A DNA stretch of 64,000 bases from Euperipatoides rowelli (Eukaryota; Onychophora; Udeonychophora; Euonychophora; Peripatopsidae): the NCBI GenBank assembly GCA_003024985.2, contig PXIH01S0000176.1. The stretch is one strand, 5' to 3'. The position numbers and the translations under genes were made by a program. Shown one piece after another: positions 18,635-28,750 of the stretch. The notes under the pieces were generated by a model. It worked only from the letters and a program-made list of their open reading frames with translations, was not told where the DNA came from and ran no database searches. How positions within the stretch are numbered: the first letter of the stretch is position 1; the number at the start of each line of letters is the position of its first letter.

Positions 18635-21600
18635 CTATTCATTTTTAGAACTCATACCAAGTTCTAAAATCAATTCAACCTCTCCAACTGAAAGCTTTGT
18701 AGCTCTAGATATTTCCTCAGCAGTCCAACCTTGTCGCATAAGTTTTAACACAGAATCTCTTACTGTTTCATTATTTAACCCAATATTATCCTTATATCTA
18801 GATTCTGTTTTCACCAAAATACCAAGTGTTTTAATACGCTCCTCTGCTGCAATATTTAAATTCCCTAACCTTGTCTCTGTTCTTGCAATTTTTTCTCTCA
18901 TATTTTGAGTTTTTGCTATTTCATCCTTAACTAATTTCAACATTGATTCCAACCCTTGAACATTGCTCAAAACTTCTTGTGATATCTCCTTGTTTCTAAC
19001 AAGCTCATCAATTATTGCTTTTAAGCTTTCTACATATACTTTAAAATCATGACTTTCTCTATTAAGTAAAGCTACCTTACTTTCTATTTGATTAATCAAA
19101 TCAAAGTTATTATCAACGGATTCAATAGTCGATTTTAAAATCTCATTCTTATTATTTAATCGATCATAATTATCTAACATACCAAACTGCAATTCTTGTA
19201 TTTCTTTCATTTTTAATTTAAAATTTTGAATCTCATCATAAGCAACGGTTAAAGCCTTATACCTCTCATTAAAAGATGAGTAGAGTTCAGAAAACTTCGC
19301 AAAGCCTTCTTTAAGTTTCATTAAATTTGCTTGTTCTACACTTAACTGATTAAATAAATAAAAAAAACTTTTTGCTTCAATTTGTATCCTGTTAAAATTT
19401 TCATTCATACTATTAAAATTAGTTTGATATTCTTTAGCAAGTTCCACCTCTTTTTTTAAAGTACTTTTTATTTCATTAATATTCTCTTTCAACACTAAAA
19501 CGTCATCAAACATATTCTTATTACTTAAAATTTCAACCTCTAACCTCTTAAAATCTTCAAGTTGTTCCTTAGTTTGTTTATAATAAGATAAAATATCCTC
19601 TTTTAAGCCTTCTTTATAAGAAATAATATTATTCTTTGCTTCTTGTACAAAGGAAGAAAAATTTGTATCATAAGTTAATATTTTTGACTTCAAATCACCA
19701 AGATTATTATTAATTCCTCTATACATAGTTTCATAATTTCCTTTAAGATCAAACTCTATTTCTTCTAATTGTTCTTTCATACTCTCTTTTATATATTTTA
19801 TTTCAGCTGTATTAATTTTGAATTTGTTTTCTAGTTCAGTTTCGAAAGTTTTATAGCTCTCTCTCATAAAACTAGAAAAAGACTCATATTCCTTTTTAAG
19901 ACTATTTTGCAAATCATATTTATGTGAACTTAGTTTCTCATCAAGTTCCAAAATATCTGTTTTGAGCTCCTTTATTCTCTTTTCAAATTTATCTTTATCT
20001 TCAACTATTTTGTATGTAGTTTCTTGTTTCTCTATTTCTAACCTGGATACCACTGTAATGAACTCTTCTTCAAGTTTATTATTTGCCTTTAAAATTTTAT
20101 CTTCAACACCTTGCTGATAAAATAAAAATTTATTCTCAAACTGTTTTGCAACTGTCTCCATTTCAAAATTAATTCTAGACTCAAGCATAGTTATATTTGA
20201 GTCTATTAACTGTCCCACTGAACTTGATTTTTTCATAAAATTAAGTTCAGTGTCCTGTAAATTAGCTTGTGCAAGATCATTAACTGCTGTTATCTCATGA
20301 TGTAATTTCTGCAACAACTCCTTAGTTTTTAGTGTTATGTCATTCTCTATATAAATTAAATTACCCTTAATATTAGTAACATCACTTTCTATAGTTTGTA
20401 AATTAAGTTCAACTAATTCAGCTTTTCCTTTTATGCGCTCATAAACTTTTTCTTGCCAATCTTTAATATTAGCTTTCATATTATCAAACCATAAATCCAT
20501 GTCCTCTTGTTTACCAGTAATAGAACTTGAAAATTCATCTATGTTTTTTATAACATTAGCTTCAATAGCTAGAATTTTTTTTTCTATATCTTGTTTTCTC
20601 TCATCAAACTTACTATTAAGTAAAGCAGAAAAATCTTCTTTCTCTATTAAAAACTGTTTATTAAAATCTAACCTAAAATTTACAAGAAGCTCAGACTTTT
20701 CCTTTAATTCTTGAATAATATTCTCTTCTAATTCCTTGATCTTATCATTAGAAGACTGGATAAAAAGTTGTAATAAAGAACCTAGTTCTTCTTTCCTAAT
20801 GTTTAGATCCTTAAAAAAATCTTCTTCAAGCAATCTTAATTTAGAAGAAACATTGACAAATGAATCCTCTTTCAACTTAACAATATCTTGGGTAAGACCA
20901 TACAAGTTAGTTTTTAATCCTTCTAAGTTTTCAAATTGTCTCTTTATTTCCTCTATTGCATCCTCATTTTGTAAACTAAACTCCTTATTTTTGCTAGAAA
21001 ATTCATTTTGCATTAGGCTAATATAATTAGTTAATTTATCTTCTAACTCATGTGATTTAATATCGTAATTCTCATAAAGTTCTTTGTACTTAGCAGTTAT
21101 TAAATTATCTATTTCATTAGAATAAACATTAACTTTATTTTCTATATGAGAATATTTAGTAGCGCTATGTTTCTCAAGTGCTTTGTATTTTAAATCAATA
21201 TCTGAATGTATATCATAAGAACATTGATTTATCTTCTCCTTAAGCTCTGTTTCTATAGCATTAAAAGTGTATTCTATTGATTTTAAAGCCTCTAATTTTT
21301 CTTCCACATTAACTTCACATTCTTTTATACTTTCTTTTATATTGTCTAGAATTACTTGCATGCAATTTTTGAATTCCGTCTTCATACTACTTTCAATATC
21401 AAATTTAAAAGTTTCTAAGTATTGACCTACTTCATTTATACTATTGGACATTTTTCTACTCAAATCTTCTTCAAAATTAAGTAGTTCCCCTGATTTTTTC
21501 TCAATTATTTCAAAATTTAAATCTATTTCTACAATTTTTTCTTTTACCTTAACATTATCATTTGTTAAAGATGTATATAATTCATCCCTTACCTTAAGAA

Positions 21601-24600
21601 TAGCCTTTTCATTTTCTTGTAAAAAACTTAAATAGTTGTCATTAAATTCATTTTGCAAAATATGCAACTTATCCTTATAAAACTCATCCAAAAATTTTGC
21701 TTTTTCTTCAATATTAACTTTAAGATCATCAATAATTCTGCTAAAACTTTCTTTTAATTGACTTAAATCAATATCAAGAATTTGCTTATACTCAATGACT
21801 TCTTGTTGCTTTTCTTCATATTGTAACTCTATTGCATTAAAAACATTACTAATTCTTGTTTCTTCAGTAGTCATCATGTCTTTTATCTTAATTTCAAATT
21901 CTCCTATTTGCTGCTTAGAAACATTGAAAGCAACAATCATTTTTTCAAAAGTATTATCAAATTCATCATGTAACTTTGATATCTTAGCAAAAAGAGTAGA
22001 ACTAACCTTTTCAAGTTCCTCTGTGACTTCATCTTCAAGCTTAGATGAAATTACTTCTGAATATTTTCTACAATTAGATACTACTTCATTATACTTTTCA
22101 TTAAAATCCTTATTGACTTCATTAAATTTTATAGTAAGAGACTCCAAAGTTACATCCACATTTGATTGAAACAAAACAATATCTGTTCTTTTATCTTGTA
22201 ATAAACTATCAACTTCCTTGACAAATTCTTCTGACTTACTAACTACTTCAACAAATTGTCTAGATAAGTTATCCTCAAGATTCTTTGTGTCTTTTTCAAA
22301 ACGATTTAATAAATTCTTTAAAAGCTCTTCCGAGTAAATGCTTCCTTGGTTTCTAAACTCATCAATTTTTTCAAGATAATAACTTTCCAAAGAGTCAATC
22401 TCAGATTTTTGTTCTTTTATTTTTGAATTCACAGTAGCATCCATACTCTCAATATCTAGCTTACTTGAAAAAATCAAACCCTCAATTTTTATTGTTATAT
22501 CATTTAATTTATTCTGCCATTCTTGTAACTTAGTATCTACGTCGTTATCTAGCATATTTTTCTTATTAAGAAAATCTTCAGATAGCTGCTTTAAAGAAAC
22601 GTCAACAAATTGTTCATTATCATTTTTCAATTCAATAAGTTTGGATTCTTTGGTTCTAATAAAATCAGATAAATCTAACTTAAAATTATTTACTTTATCC
22701 TCATATTCAAAACCAAAGCCTTTAAATTTATTATCTAACTCTTCCATTTTCTCTTTAACTAAAAGTTCTTTTGTATTTATTTTCTCACTTATCTCTTCCA
22801 AAGTCTCAATGCTTTTACGTTGAATTACTTCTGTTTGAGTCTCTATGAAATCCTCTACATGCTTAAGCAATACTTTACCTTGAGTCTCACTAGCTCCTTT
22901 TAAAGTTTTATATTGATTTAAAATAGTCTCACTAAAAGAACTTGTTTTAGTCTCTAAGTAATCAATACGATTATAAGTATCTCTCTCAAACGACTCAATT
23001 TTACTATCCACTTCCCTTAATAAGCTCTCACTATTGTCCTTTACCGTTGCTAAATCCTTACCAAGAATAATAAGTTCTTCCTTCCAACTACCATGCATTT
23101 CCATGGCCTTACGCTGAACATGTTCTGACAACTCCCTAAATACATTATTGCTCAGCTCTTTACCCTGACCTTTTTGTAATTCCAATAAATCAATAAAATC
23201 TTTATTAGACTTGTCTAATTTTTCCTGAAGAACATTACAATTAGTCTTTAACTCATCGTTCCAATTTGAATATTGAGTTTTACCCTCTTCCATTTGTATT
23301 AGAAAAACACCTATTTTCTGTTCATAATTGCTTTGAATTGCTATTATGTCTTTATTGATTAACTCTTTAACTCTATCTAAACTTGAAACAAATGAATTTC
23401 TTAAAATCTCATCATCTTCTTTAAAAGATTCTAATTTAACATTATAATCTTCTCTTAAGTCTTGTAGACTCTGTTCCATATGTTTTGTTAACGCTGAAAA
23501 ATTAATATTAAATGAATTTTCATGTTCATTATGTCTTTCTTTAAAAATATTTACCTGAAAAATATAATTTTCTTCAAATTCTTTTATATCTTTACTAACA
23601 TAATTCTTAACAATCTGAAGGTTATTAGCAAATTCATCTTTTAGTTGTTCTTGCTTTTCTTTAAAATTACATTCAATAGAATCAAGATCCACCTCCAACT
23701 TCTTACTTAAATTTTCAAAACTTTGATATTGATGATCAGAACCTTGAACTATCCTATGTAATTTTGTTTCAAATTCGTTTGAGAATGAGCTTAAATCTTC
23801 TTCAAGGTGGTATTTAATTTTTTCATATTGTTCGACTATCTCAAAATCCAACTCTTTTACCTTAATAGATAAAATACTATCCAAAGCACTACATTTGTCA
23901 TTTATAGAAGCATCAAGATATGTATAATTACTACCCAATTTATCATTTAATTCCTTGAGCTTGCTATAAAGTTCATTGTCTAATTTATGTGCCTTTTCCT
24001 GAATAAATGTTTCAATAACGCTAGTTCTTTCTTTTAAATCAGTCTCAATAAGTTCAATTCTTGAATAAACTGATTTACTGAATCTTCCTAGGTCAAAATC
24101 CATTTTACTTTTAAGCTTACTGTAAACAACATCAGATTCACCCTCAAAATTACTTAAAAGCTCTCTAACAGTAAATTGAAAACCTTCTACTTTAGAATTA
24201 GCTTCATTTAAGCTTAACTCTATTTTTTCTCTTATATCTTTATCAATATTCACTATTTTGAAATCACATTCATTTTGAATATCCTTAGTGCTATCAGCAA
24301 CTTGTATTCTAAACACATCAAAAATATCAGCTATAACTTCTTCATATCTTTTTATTTCTTGCTTGATGGTTTCTTCAAGTAAATTAATTCTACTATATGA
24401 TTTATCTTTAAAATTTGATTCAAAATTTATAAGCTCACTATCTACTAACACCAGTTTTTCTTCTAGTTTATGCTTAATATGTAAAGTTTTCTCACTTACA
24501 GACTCAGATAACTCACTAAACTTTCCATCTAGTTCTTTATTTAATTCATGAAGAAGAGTACTTTCCCTGTCACCTATTTTAGATTTAGTATGATCCATAA

Positions 24601-25384
24601 GCGAAATAACTTCTTGTTCTATTATTTTAAACTTTTCCTCATAACCCTTATAGTTAGCCTCAAAGTTGCTATTACATTCATTTAAATACATATCCACATT
24701 TTTAAAAAACTCTTTTAACTCATACTGCAACCTATTATCACCTTCTAAGAACAATTCTTCTTTACGTCCTTCAAGGTTAATAACCTGTTTCTCATAATCA
24801 TTGACAGTTAAGTTAAGCTTTTCAACTTTAAAGACAAGTTCATTAATATCAAGATCAAATTTCTTAGAAATATCTTCTTCAATTAATCTCAAATTTTCTT
24901 TATTAGTATTGTTAAAATTCTCAAACAGGGTATTTAATCTTGTATCAATAGTTTCTATTTGAACGTTAAAACCTCTTAATGTCTTAGAAAGTCCATCTAC
25001 TATTTTGCCATCAACTTGCAGTCTTTTTATGTTCTCCTGCACCTTTGAAGCCATATCATCAAGTTCTTTTAACATAGTATCATGATGAGCTATTTTCTTT
25101 TCAACTTGTAAAAAATCATCGCTTTTGCTCTTTATTTTTTTTTGTACTTCATCTATCTTCTTAATTATTTCTAAACTTGACCTTTGGTACGCTTCCATAT
25201 CAACTGCTAAATCATTAATATCCTTAGTTTTTTCTCGTATAAAATCTTCCAAATTATCTTTTGCAATATCAATAAATTTTTTTATTTTCTCTAATGCCCT
25301 AGATCTTTTATCATACTGCCTAAACACAAACAATGTTGCTGAAACTACAAAAAGGTTAACCAATAATGTTGCATAATCTATCAT
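18635..25384 (-). CDS. Giant coiled-coil protein of the SpiroCoCo family
   Basis: A 2249-residue protein that is almost entirely predicted coiled coil. A single N-terminal hydrophobic segment at about residues 6-21 (LLVNLFVVSATLFVF) can anchor it in the inner membrane; then heptad-rich Glu/Lys/Leu sequence runs to about residue 2150. The last 50 residues break the pattern: VLKLMRQGWTAEEISRATKL plus SVGEVELILEL looks like a helix-turn-helix. The spirochaete-wide family has unknown function. It would span tens to hundreds of nanometres if extended. The C-terminal HTH hints at DNA, RNA or protein docking. It overlaps the HAD gene upstream by four bases. Confidence 0.9.
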   Translation of the reverse strand: MIDYATLLVNLFVVSATLFVFRQYDKRSRALEKIKKFIDIAKDNLEDFIREKTKDINDLAVDMEAYQRSSLEIIKKIDEVQKKIKSKSDDFLQVEKKIAHHDTMLKELDDMASKVQENIKRLQVDGKIVDGLSKTLRGFNVQIETIDTRLNTLFENFNNTNKENLRLIEEDISKKFDLDINELVFKVEKLNLTVNDYEKQVINLEGRKEELFLEGDNRLQYELKEFFKNVDMYLNECNSNFEANYKGYEEKFKIIEQEVISLMDHTKSKIGDRESTLLHELNKELDGKFSELSESVSEKTLHIKHKLEEKLVLVDSELINFESNFKDKSYSRINLLEETIKQEIKRYEEVIADIFDVFRIQVADSTKDIQNECDFKIVNIDKDIREKIELSLNEANSKVEGFQFTVRELLSNFEGESDVVYSKLKSKMDFDLGRFSKSVYSRIELIETDLKERTSVIETFIQEKAHKLDNELYSKLKELNDKLGSNYTYLDASINDKCSALDSILSIKVKELDFEIVEQYEKIKYHLEEDLSSFSNEFETKLHRIVQGSDHQYQSFENLSKKLEVDLDSIECNFKEKQEQLKDEFANNLQIVKNYVSKDIKEFEENYIFQVNIFKERHNEHENSFNINFSALTKHMEQSLQDLREDYNVKLESFKEDDEILRNSFVSSLDRVKELINKDIIAIQSNYEQKIGVFLIQMEEGKTQYSNWNDELKTNCNVLQEKLDKSNKDFIDLLELQKGQGKELSNNVFRELSEHVQRKAMEMHGSWKEELIILGKDLATVKDNSESLLREVDSKIESFERDTYNRIDYLETKTSSFSETILNQYKTLKGASETQGKVLLKHVEDFIETQTEVIQRKSIETLEEISEKINTKELLVKEKMEELDNKFKGFGFEYEDKVNNFKLDLSDFIRTKESKLIELKNDNEQFVDVSLKQLSEDFLNKKNMLDNDVDTKLQEWQNKLNDITIKIEGLIFSSKLDIESMDATVNSKIKEQKSEIDSLESYYLEKIDEFRNQGSIYSEELLKNLLNRFEKDTKNLEDNLSRQFVEVVSKSEEFVKEVDSLLQDKRTDIVLFQSNVDVTLESLTIKFNEVNKDFNEKYNEVVSNCRKYSEVISSKLEDEVTEELEKVSSTLFAKISKLHDEFDNTFEKMIVAFNVSKQQIGEFEIKIKDMMTTEETRISNVFNAIELQYEEKQQEVIEYKQILDIDLSQLKESFSRIIDDLKVNIEEKAKFLDEFYKDKLHILQNEFNDNYLSFLQENEKAILKVRDELYTSLTNDNVKVKEKIVEIDLNFEIIEKKSGELLNFEEDLSRKMSNSINEVGQYLETFKFDIESSMKTEFKNCMQVILDNIKESIKECEVNVEEKLEALKSIEYTFNAIETELKEKINQCSYDIHSDIDLKYKALEKHSATKYSHIENKVNVYSNEIDNLITAKYKELYENYDIKSHELEDKLTNYISLMQNEFSSKNKEFSLQNEDAIEEIKRQFENLEGLKTNLYGLTQDIVKLKEDSFVNVSSKLRLLEEDFFKDLNIRKEELGSLLQLFIQSSNDKIKELEENIIQELKEKSELLVNFRLDFNKQFLIEKEDFSALLNSKFDERKQDIEKKILAIEANVIKNIDEFSSSITGKQEDMDLWFDNMKANIKDWQEKVYERIKGKAELVELNLQTIESDVTNIKGNLIYIENDITLKTKELLQKLHHEITAVNDLAQANLQDTELNFMKKSSSVGQLIDSNITMLESRINFEMETVAKQFENKFLFYQQGVEDKILKANNKLEEEFITVVSRLEIEKQETTYKIVEDKDKFEKRIKELKTDILELDEKLSSHKYDLQNSLKKEYESFSSFMRESYKTFETELENKFKINTAEIKYIKESMKEQLEEIEFDLKGNYETMYRGINNNLGDLKSKILTYDTNFSSFVQEAKNNIISYKEGLKEDILSYYKQTKEQLEDFKRLEVEILSNKNMFDDVLVLKENINEIKSTLKKEVELAKEYQTNFNSMNENFNRIQIEAKSFFYLFNQLSVEQANLMKLKEGFAKFSELYSSFNERYKALTVAYDEIQNFKLKMKEIQELQFGMLDNYDRLNNKNEILKSTIESVDNNFDLINQIESKVALLNRESHDFKVYVESLKAIIDELVRNKEISQEVLSNVQGLESMLKLVKDEIAKTQNMREKIARTETRLGNLNIAAEERIKTLGILVKTESRYKDNIGLNNETVRDSVLKLMRQGWTAEEISRATKLSVGEVELILELGMSSKNE

Positions 25385-26082
25385 ATGGATTTACCTTGTT
25401 TTGTATTTGAAAATATGTACTCATCTAATGCAAGATAATCTTGGAAAACAAAATCAGCTAGTTTTGTATTTTCTAATTGTGTTGCAAAATAAGCAGTCCT
25501 CATGCCAACGTTTTTTGCCCCTACAATATCATAGCTATATGAATTACCAACATACAAAATATTATTCTCAGAAAAATTCAAACACTCTATTATTCGCAAA
25601 AATGCCATTTTATTAGGCTTTAAGTATCCTATATCCTCAGAAGTATAAAATATATCCCAAAAACTATCTTCAACACCCGTTAAATTCTTTACCTTAACTT
25701 GAAGTGGAAAATCTGACATAACACCAATCTTTAATCCTTGAGCTTTAAGCTTCAAAATTAAATCAACAACACCTGGATATGGATTGATTTTTTTAAATTT
25801 ATTAGAAAAAGAAGTACTATAAAATATTTTCTCCATAGTTGAATAAGCCTTATTTATACTCCAATTAAGTGTTTTAGCAAGTTCTTTAGCCTGCAAATTC
25901 AAAAATTCAGTTCTATTTGAAGGCACATTACTATTTGCTTGAATATCTCTTATTTTTTTACGTACCTTATGAATTTTTAAGAAAAACTTCATATTCTTCC
26001 AAAAATCAAATATCATTCTTGTACGCAACTCTTTTTCCGGATACAAAGTACCATCAAAATCAAATACAACCGCTTTTATCAT
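25381..26082 (-). CDS. HAD-superfamily hydrolase
   Basis: A 233-residue cytoplasmic phosphatase-like protein. Motif I is VFDFDGTLYPE at residues 6-16 with both Asp residues, motif II is GVMSDFPLQ (Ser present as S in MSD), motif III is the Lys in GYLKPNKMAF, and motif IV is LYVGNSYSYDIVGAKNVGM. The alpha-helical cap between about residues 20 and 85 is type C1. The substrate is not visible; phosphoglycolate, sugar phosphates or nucleotides are all possible. It overlaps the coiled-coil gene by four bases and follows the NlpC/P60-like gene by one base. Confidence 0.88.
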   Translation of the reverse strand: MIKAVVFDFDGTLYPEKELRTRMIFDFWKNMKFFLKIHKVRKKIRDIQANSNVPSNRTEFLNLQAKELAKTLNWSINKAYSTMEKIFYSTSFSNKFKKINPYPGVVDLILKLKAQGLKIGVMSDFPLQVKVKNLTGVEDSFWDIFYTSEDIGYLKPNKMAFLRIIECLNFSENNILYVGNSYSYDIVGAKNVGMRTAYFATQLENTKLADFVFQDYLALDEYIFSNTKQGKSI

Positions 26083-26083
26083 T

Positions 26084-27340
26084 TTAATTGTTACTAACCT
26101 GTTTAGGTAATGGTGTAATATCTACTTTTTCTAGAGCTTTAATCCTTACCAAATGAACATAAGAATTTTTATATCTCTTCTCTAAAAATTTTAATGAAGT
26201 CTCTGAATTTACTTCCATGACTGACAACTTAAACAAACCTAATTCATCTATCCAAGGAAAAAAAACAACAGTATGACTATGATGTATTAAAGAAGGCTTA
26301 CCATGAAACTCTGTCTTATTAACAGAACCAAGATATATATATCCAGGTTCATAAATTGCCAAATAATAGAGTATAAACTCTATTATTGATATTTCATAAC
26401 CTCTCTCTTGAATATACTCAGCAAATCTTACATTATTAACATCATTTTCAGTGATTGCACTCAAATCTAAATTGCGTCTATCGTTTCTTAGCCTATACGC
26501 AATGTTCCTTGTCCAATCCAACCCAAAATAAAGATCTCTTGAAAATTCATATTTTTCATTAAAACTGTTACCTCTAATGCCTATGTGTCTTATTTTGAGT
26601 TCTTCAGTTTTAAGTAAATCATTAGTTTTTACCTTATAAATAGAATCTGCAATCCATTTTACAAACCCTGAACAATTAAAACCATAAGCCCCCTTCTGAG
26701 GCAATAAAGTTTCTATTAGAACCATTTTCCCCTTATTATTCATTGCTCCATCATAGACTTCTGTTGGTTCACCTGACTGCTTAAAATAATTTCTAAATTC
26801 AGTTATAATATTTTCAACATTTAAATGCAAATCTAAATGTTTAGGATTAAAAAGCTTCCAATCTACTAAATGGCTAGTATATTCTATTATCTTGCTAAGA
26901 GGCATTGTTAAGAGAGTTTCTATTTTGAAAGGCAACTTAATTCCTTTGTACACTAAATTATTAAACAAGTAAAAATCAGCAGTCAATAACAAAGGAGTAG
27001 TTTTTATTCTAATAAAACTATCGGTTCTACCTAAGAGAAATATCTTTATTAAATCTACTTCTTTACCATTCTTTCTAATTACATAAGATCCAGACATAAT
27101 TTTATTCATTTTATCTTTCTTGTTGAAAAACAAATAATATGTGTAGGGACCTTTGCTTTTACTCTTAACCTCAACGTAACTATCAGTTGTTATATAATTT
27201 TTTTCAACTTTAGACTGTTCTTGTAAAGCATTATTATTAAAATACCTAAAATAGTTTAACCTTACCATGGAATTATCTAGGATTTCTATGCCTAAAAGAC
27301 TCAATATATTTACAAACAATAATATCAATATATATCTCAC
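26084..27340 (-). CDS. Secreted hypothetical protein with an NlpC/P60-like cysteine motif
   Basis: A 418-residue protein with an N-terminal signal peptide (MRYILILLFVNILSLLG). I do not recognise the whole protein. Near residue 220 GFNCSGFVKWIADSIY resembles the Cys-containing helix of NlpC/P60 peptidases (DCSGFV type), and near residue 350 HHSHTVVFFPW could supply the His strand. The order and spacing (about 130 residues) are compatible with an expanded papain-like fold, so a cell-wall peptidase or amidase role is a reasonable inference. It lies between der (8 bases upstream) and the HAD gene. Confidence 0.7.
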   Translation of the reverse strand: MRYILILLFVNILSLLGIEILDNSMVRLNYFRYFNNNALQEQSKVEKNYITTDSYVEVKSKSKGPYTYYLFFNKKDKMNKIMSGSYVIRKNGKEVDLIKIFLLGRTDSFIRIKTTPLLLTADFYLFNNLVYKGIKLPFKIETLLTMPLSKIIEYTSHLVDWKLFNPKHLDLHLNVENIITEFRNYFKQSGEPTEVYDGAMNNKGKMVLIETLLPQKGAYGFNCSGFVKWIADSIYKVKTNDLLKTEELKIRHIGIRGNSFNEKYEFSRDLYFGLDWTRNIAYRLRNDRRNLDLSAITENDVNNVRFAEYIQERGYEISIIEFILYYLAIYEPGYIYLGSVNKTEFHGKPSLIHHSHTVVFFPWIDELGLFKLSVMEVNSETSLKFLEKRYKNSYVHLVRIKALEKVDITPLPKQVSNN

Positions 27341-27348
27341 ACAAACCT

Positions 27349-28659
27349 CTAAGTTTCTTTAAGCTCTAAAAGCAAAGGTATGTTCTTATAACCAATCTTT
27401 CTCAAATTATTAACTATATAATTATAATAAGAATGGGGGAAATCTTTTAACCTAGTAACAAACATTACAAAACTAACAGGTTTAGTTCCTGTTTGTGTAA
27501 TGTACCTAATCTTATGTTTAGTATTTAAATAATAATCTTTAACCCATATGTTCAACATCTTATTAAGTTCAGGAGTGCTGTGTTTAAGTTCAAGTTGTGT
27601 TTTTATTTTTAAAGCCTCACCTAGCAGTAAATCTATTCCTATTTTCTTATGTGCTGATATTTTTACTACAGGGACATAAGTCAAAACAGGAAACATAAAA
27701 TTAAGATTATTTTTTAAACTTAAAAAATAATCTTTTTTATCTTTGACAAGGTCCCATTTGGTAAATACCAAAATTATCCCTTTTCCTCTTTTTGCTGCTT
27801 GATATGCAATTTTTTTATCTTGAGCTGTTAATCCTTCTTCAACAGTTATTAACAAATAAACAATATCTACTTCTTCAAGTATATTTAAAGCTCTACTTAC
27901 AGAATAGAACTCTATTGGATCATTTATTCTGTTTTTACGTCTAATTCCAGCAGTGTCTATTATTTCAAAAATACTATTTTTATATTCAAAATGAGTTTTA
28001 ATGAAATCTCTTGTAGTGCCAGGTTCTTCTGAAACTATTGCGATATCTTTTTTAGCAAGATAATTGACTAAGGTAGATTTACCTGAATTTGGTTTTCCAA
28101 TAATTGCTATTTTAATACCTAACATAGGTTGATCTTCAAGTTTCACTGTATCTTGCATGTTTGTTTCTTTGTGTAGAAAATTTCTTAACTTATTAATTCC
28201 TCTATTATGTTCTGCACTTACAAAAAATACTTTCTTAAAACCTAATTTTTGAAATTCAAAAGTTAAATGCCCTTTTTCTGGAGTATCTACTTTATTCACT
28301 ACCAAAACTGTTTTATTTGTATACTTGCGGACTTTGTCTATTATGTCTTTATCTTCTCCTATAAGTTCATTTACATCTAAGACAAGCAGAATAAGATCAG
28401 CTAATTTTAATGCTTCTAAAACCTTGCTTGCAATAAGCTCATTTAAAGAACCCTCTGTTAATGAAAAGCCTCCTGTATCCACTAGTAAAAACTTATTATT
28501 TTCTAGTTCATATGGCTCATATATTAAATCTCTTGTAACTCCATACGTTCTATCCGTAATAGATCTTCTTTTCCCTAAAAGCCTATTAAACAAAGTAGAC
28601 TTACCAGTGTTAGGTCTTCCTATAATAAAAACTTTTTTATAATTTTTAGAATCTAACAA
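27349..28659 (-). CDS. der: Double-domain GTPase Der (EngA), 50S assembly
   Basis: Essential GTPase that assists maturation of the large ribosomal subunit. The 436 residues carry two G domains, each with a P-loop: IIGRPNTGKSTLFNRL near residue 12 and IIGKPNSGKSTLVNYL near residue 185. The G3 motifs read VDTGGF and IDTAGI and the G4 motifs VNKVD and FTKWD. A C-terminal KH-like domain ends the protein. The start is TTG 28659, ten bases after AGGAG; no ATG fits. It is divergent from the GerMN gene. Confidence 0.95.
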   Translation of the reverse strand: MLDSKNYKKVFIIGRPNTGKSTLFNRLLGKRRSITDRTYGVTRDLIYEPYELENNKFLLVDTGGFSLTEGSLNELIASKVLEALKLADLILLVLDVNELIGEDKDIIDKVRKYTNKTVLVVNKVDTPEKGHLTFEFQKLGFKKVFFVSAEHNRGINKLRNFLHKETNMQDTVKLEDQPMLGIKIAIIGKPNSGKSTLVNYLAKKDIAIVSEEPGTTRDFIKTHFEYKNSIFEIIDTAGIRRKNRINDPIEFYSVSRALNILEEVDIVYLLITVEEGLTAQDKKIAYQAAKRGKGIILVFTKWDLVKDKKDYFLSLKNNLNFMFPVLTYVPVVKISAHKKIGIDLLLGEALKIKTQLELKHSTPELNKMLNIWVKDYYLNTKHKIRYITQTGTKPVSFVMFVTRLKDFPHSYYNYIVNNLRKIGYKNIPLLLELKET

Positions 28660-28682
28660 TTATAATTTACTCCTAACTTAAA

Positions 28683-28730
28683 AACATATATTTTAACTAT
28701 TTAGTGTCCAAACATAGTATAATTATACTA
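28683..28730. promoter_or_regulatory. Divergent promoter region between der and the GerMN gene, with a palindrome
   Basis: For der on the minus strand, TTGGAC (28706-28711) and TATGTT (28683-28688) are 17 bases apart. For the plus-strand gene, a consensus TATAAT -10 lies at 28718-28723 with a weak -35 near 28693. The bases 28715-28730 (TAGTATAATTATACTA) are a perfect 16-bp palindrome centred on that -10, so it may be an operator or only a chance AT-rich symmetry. Confidence 0.5.
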
Positions 28731-28750
28731 GTTAGAAACGGATATTTAAA

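Noticed and set aside
21795-22169. Open frame of 124 codons on + inside the giant coiled-coil gene, and several similar ones at 20499-25376
   Set aside because: They are antisense to a continuous 2249-codon gene. Their Ser/Leu/Phe-rich products are what the complement of Glu/Lys-rich coiled-coil codons gives, and they have no ribosome binding sites.
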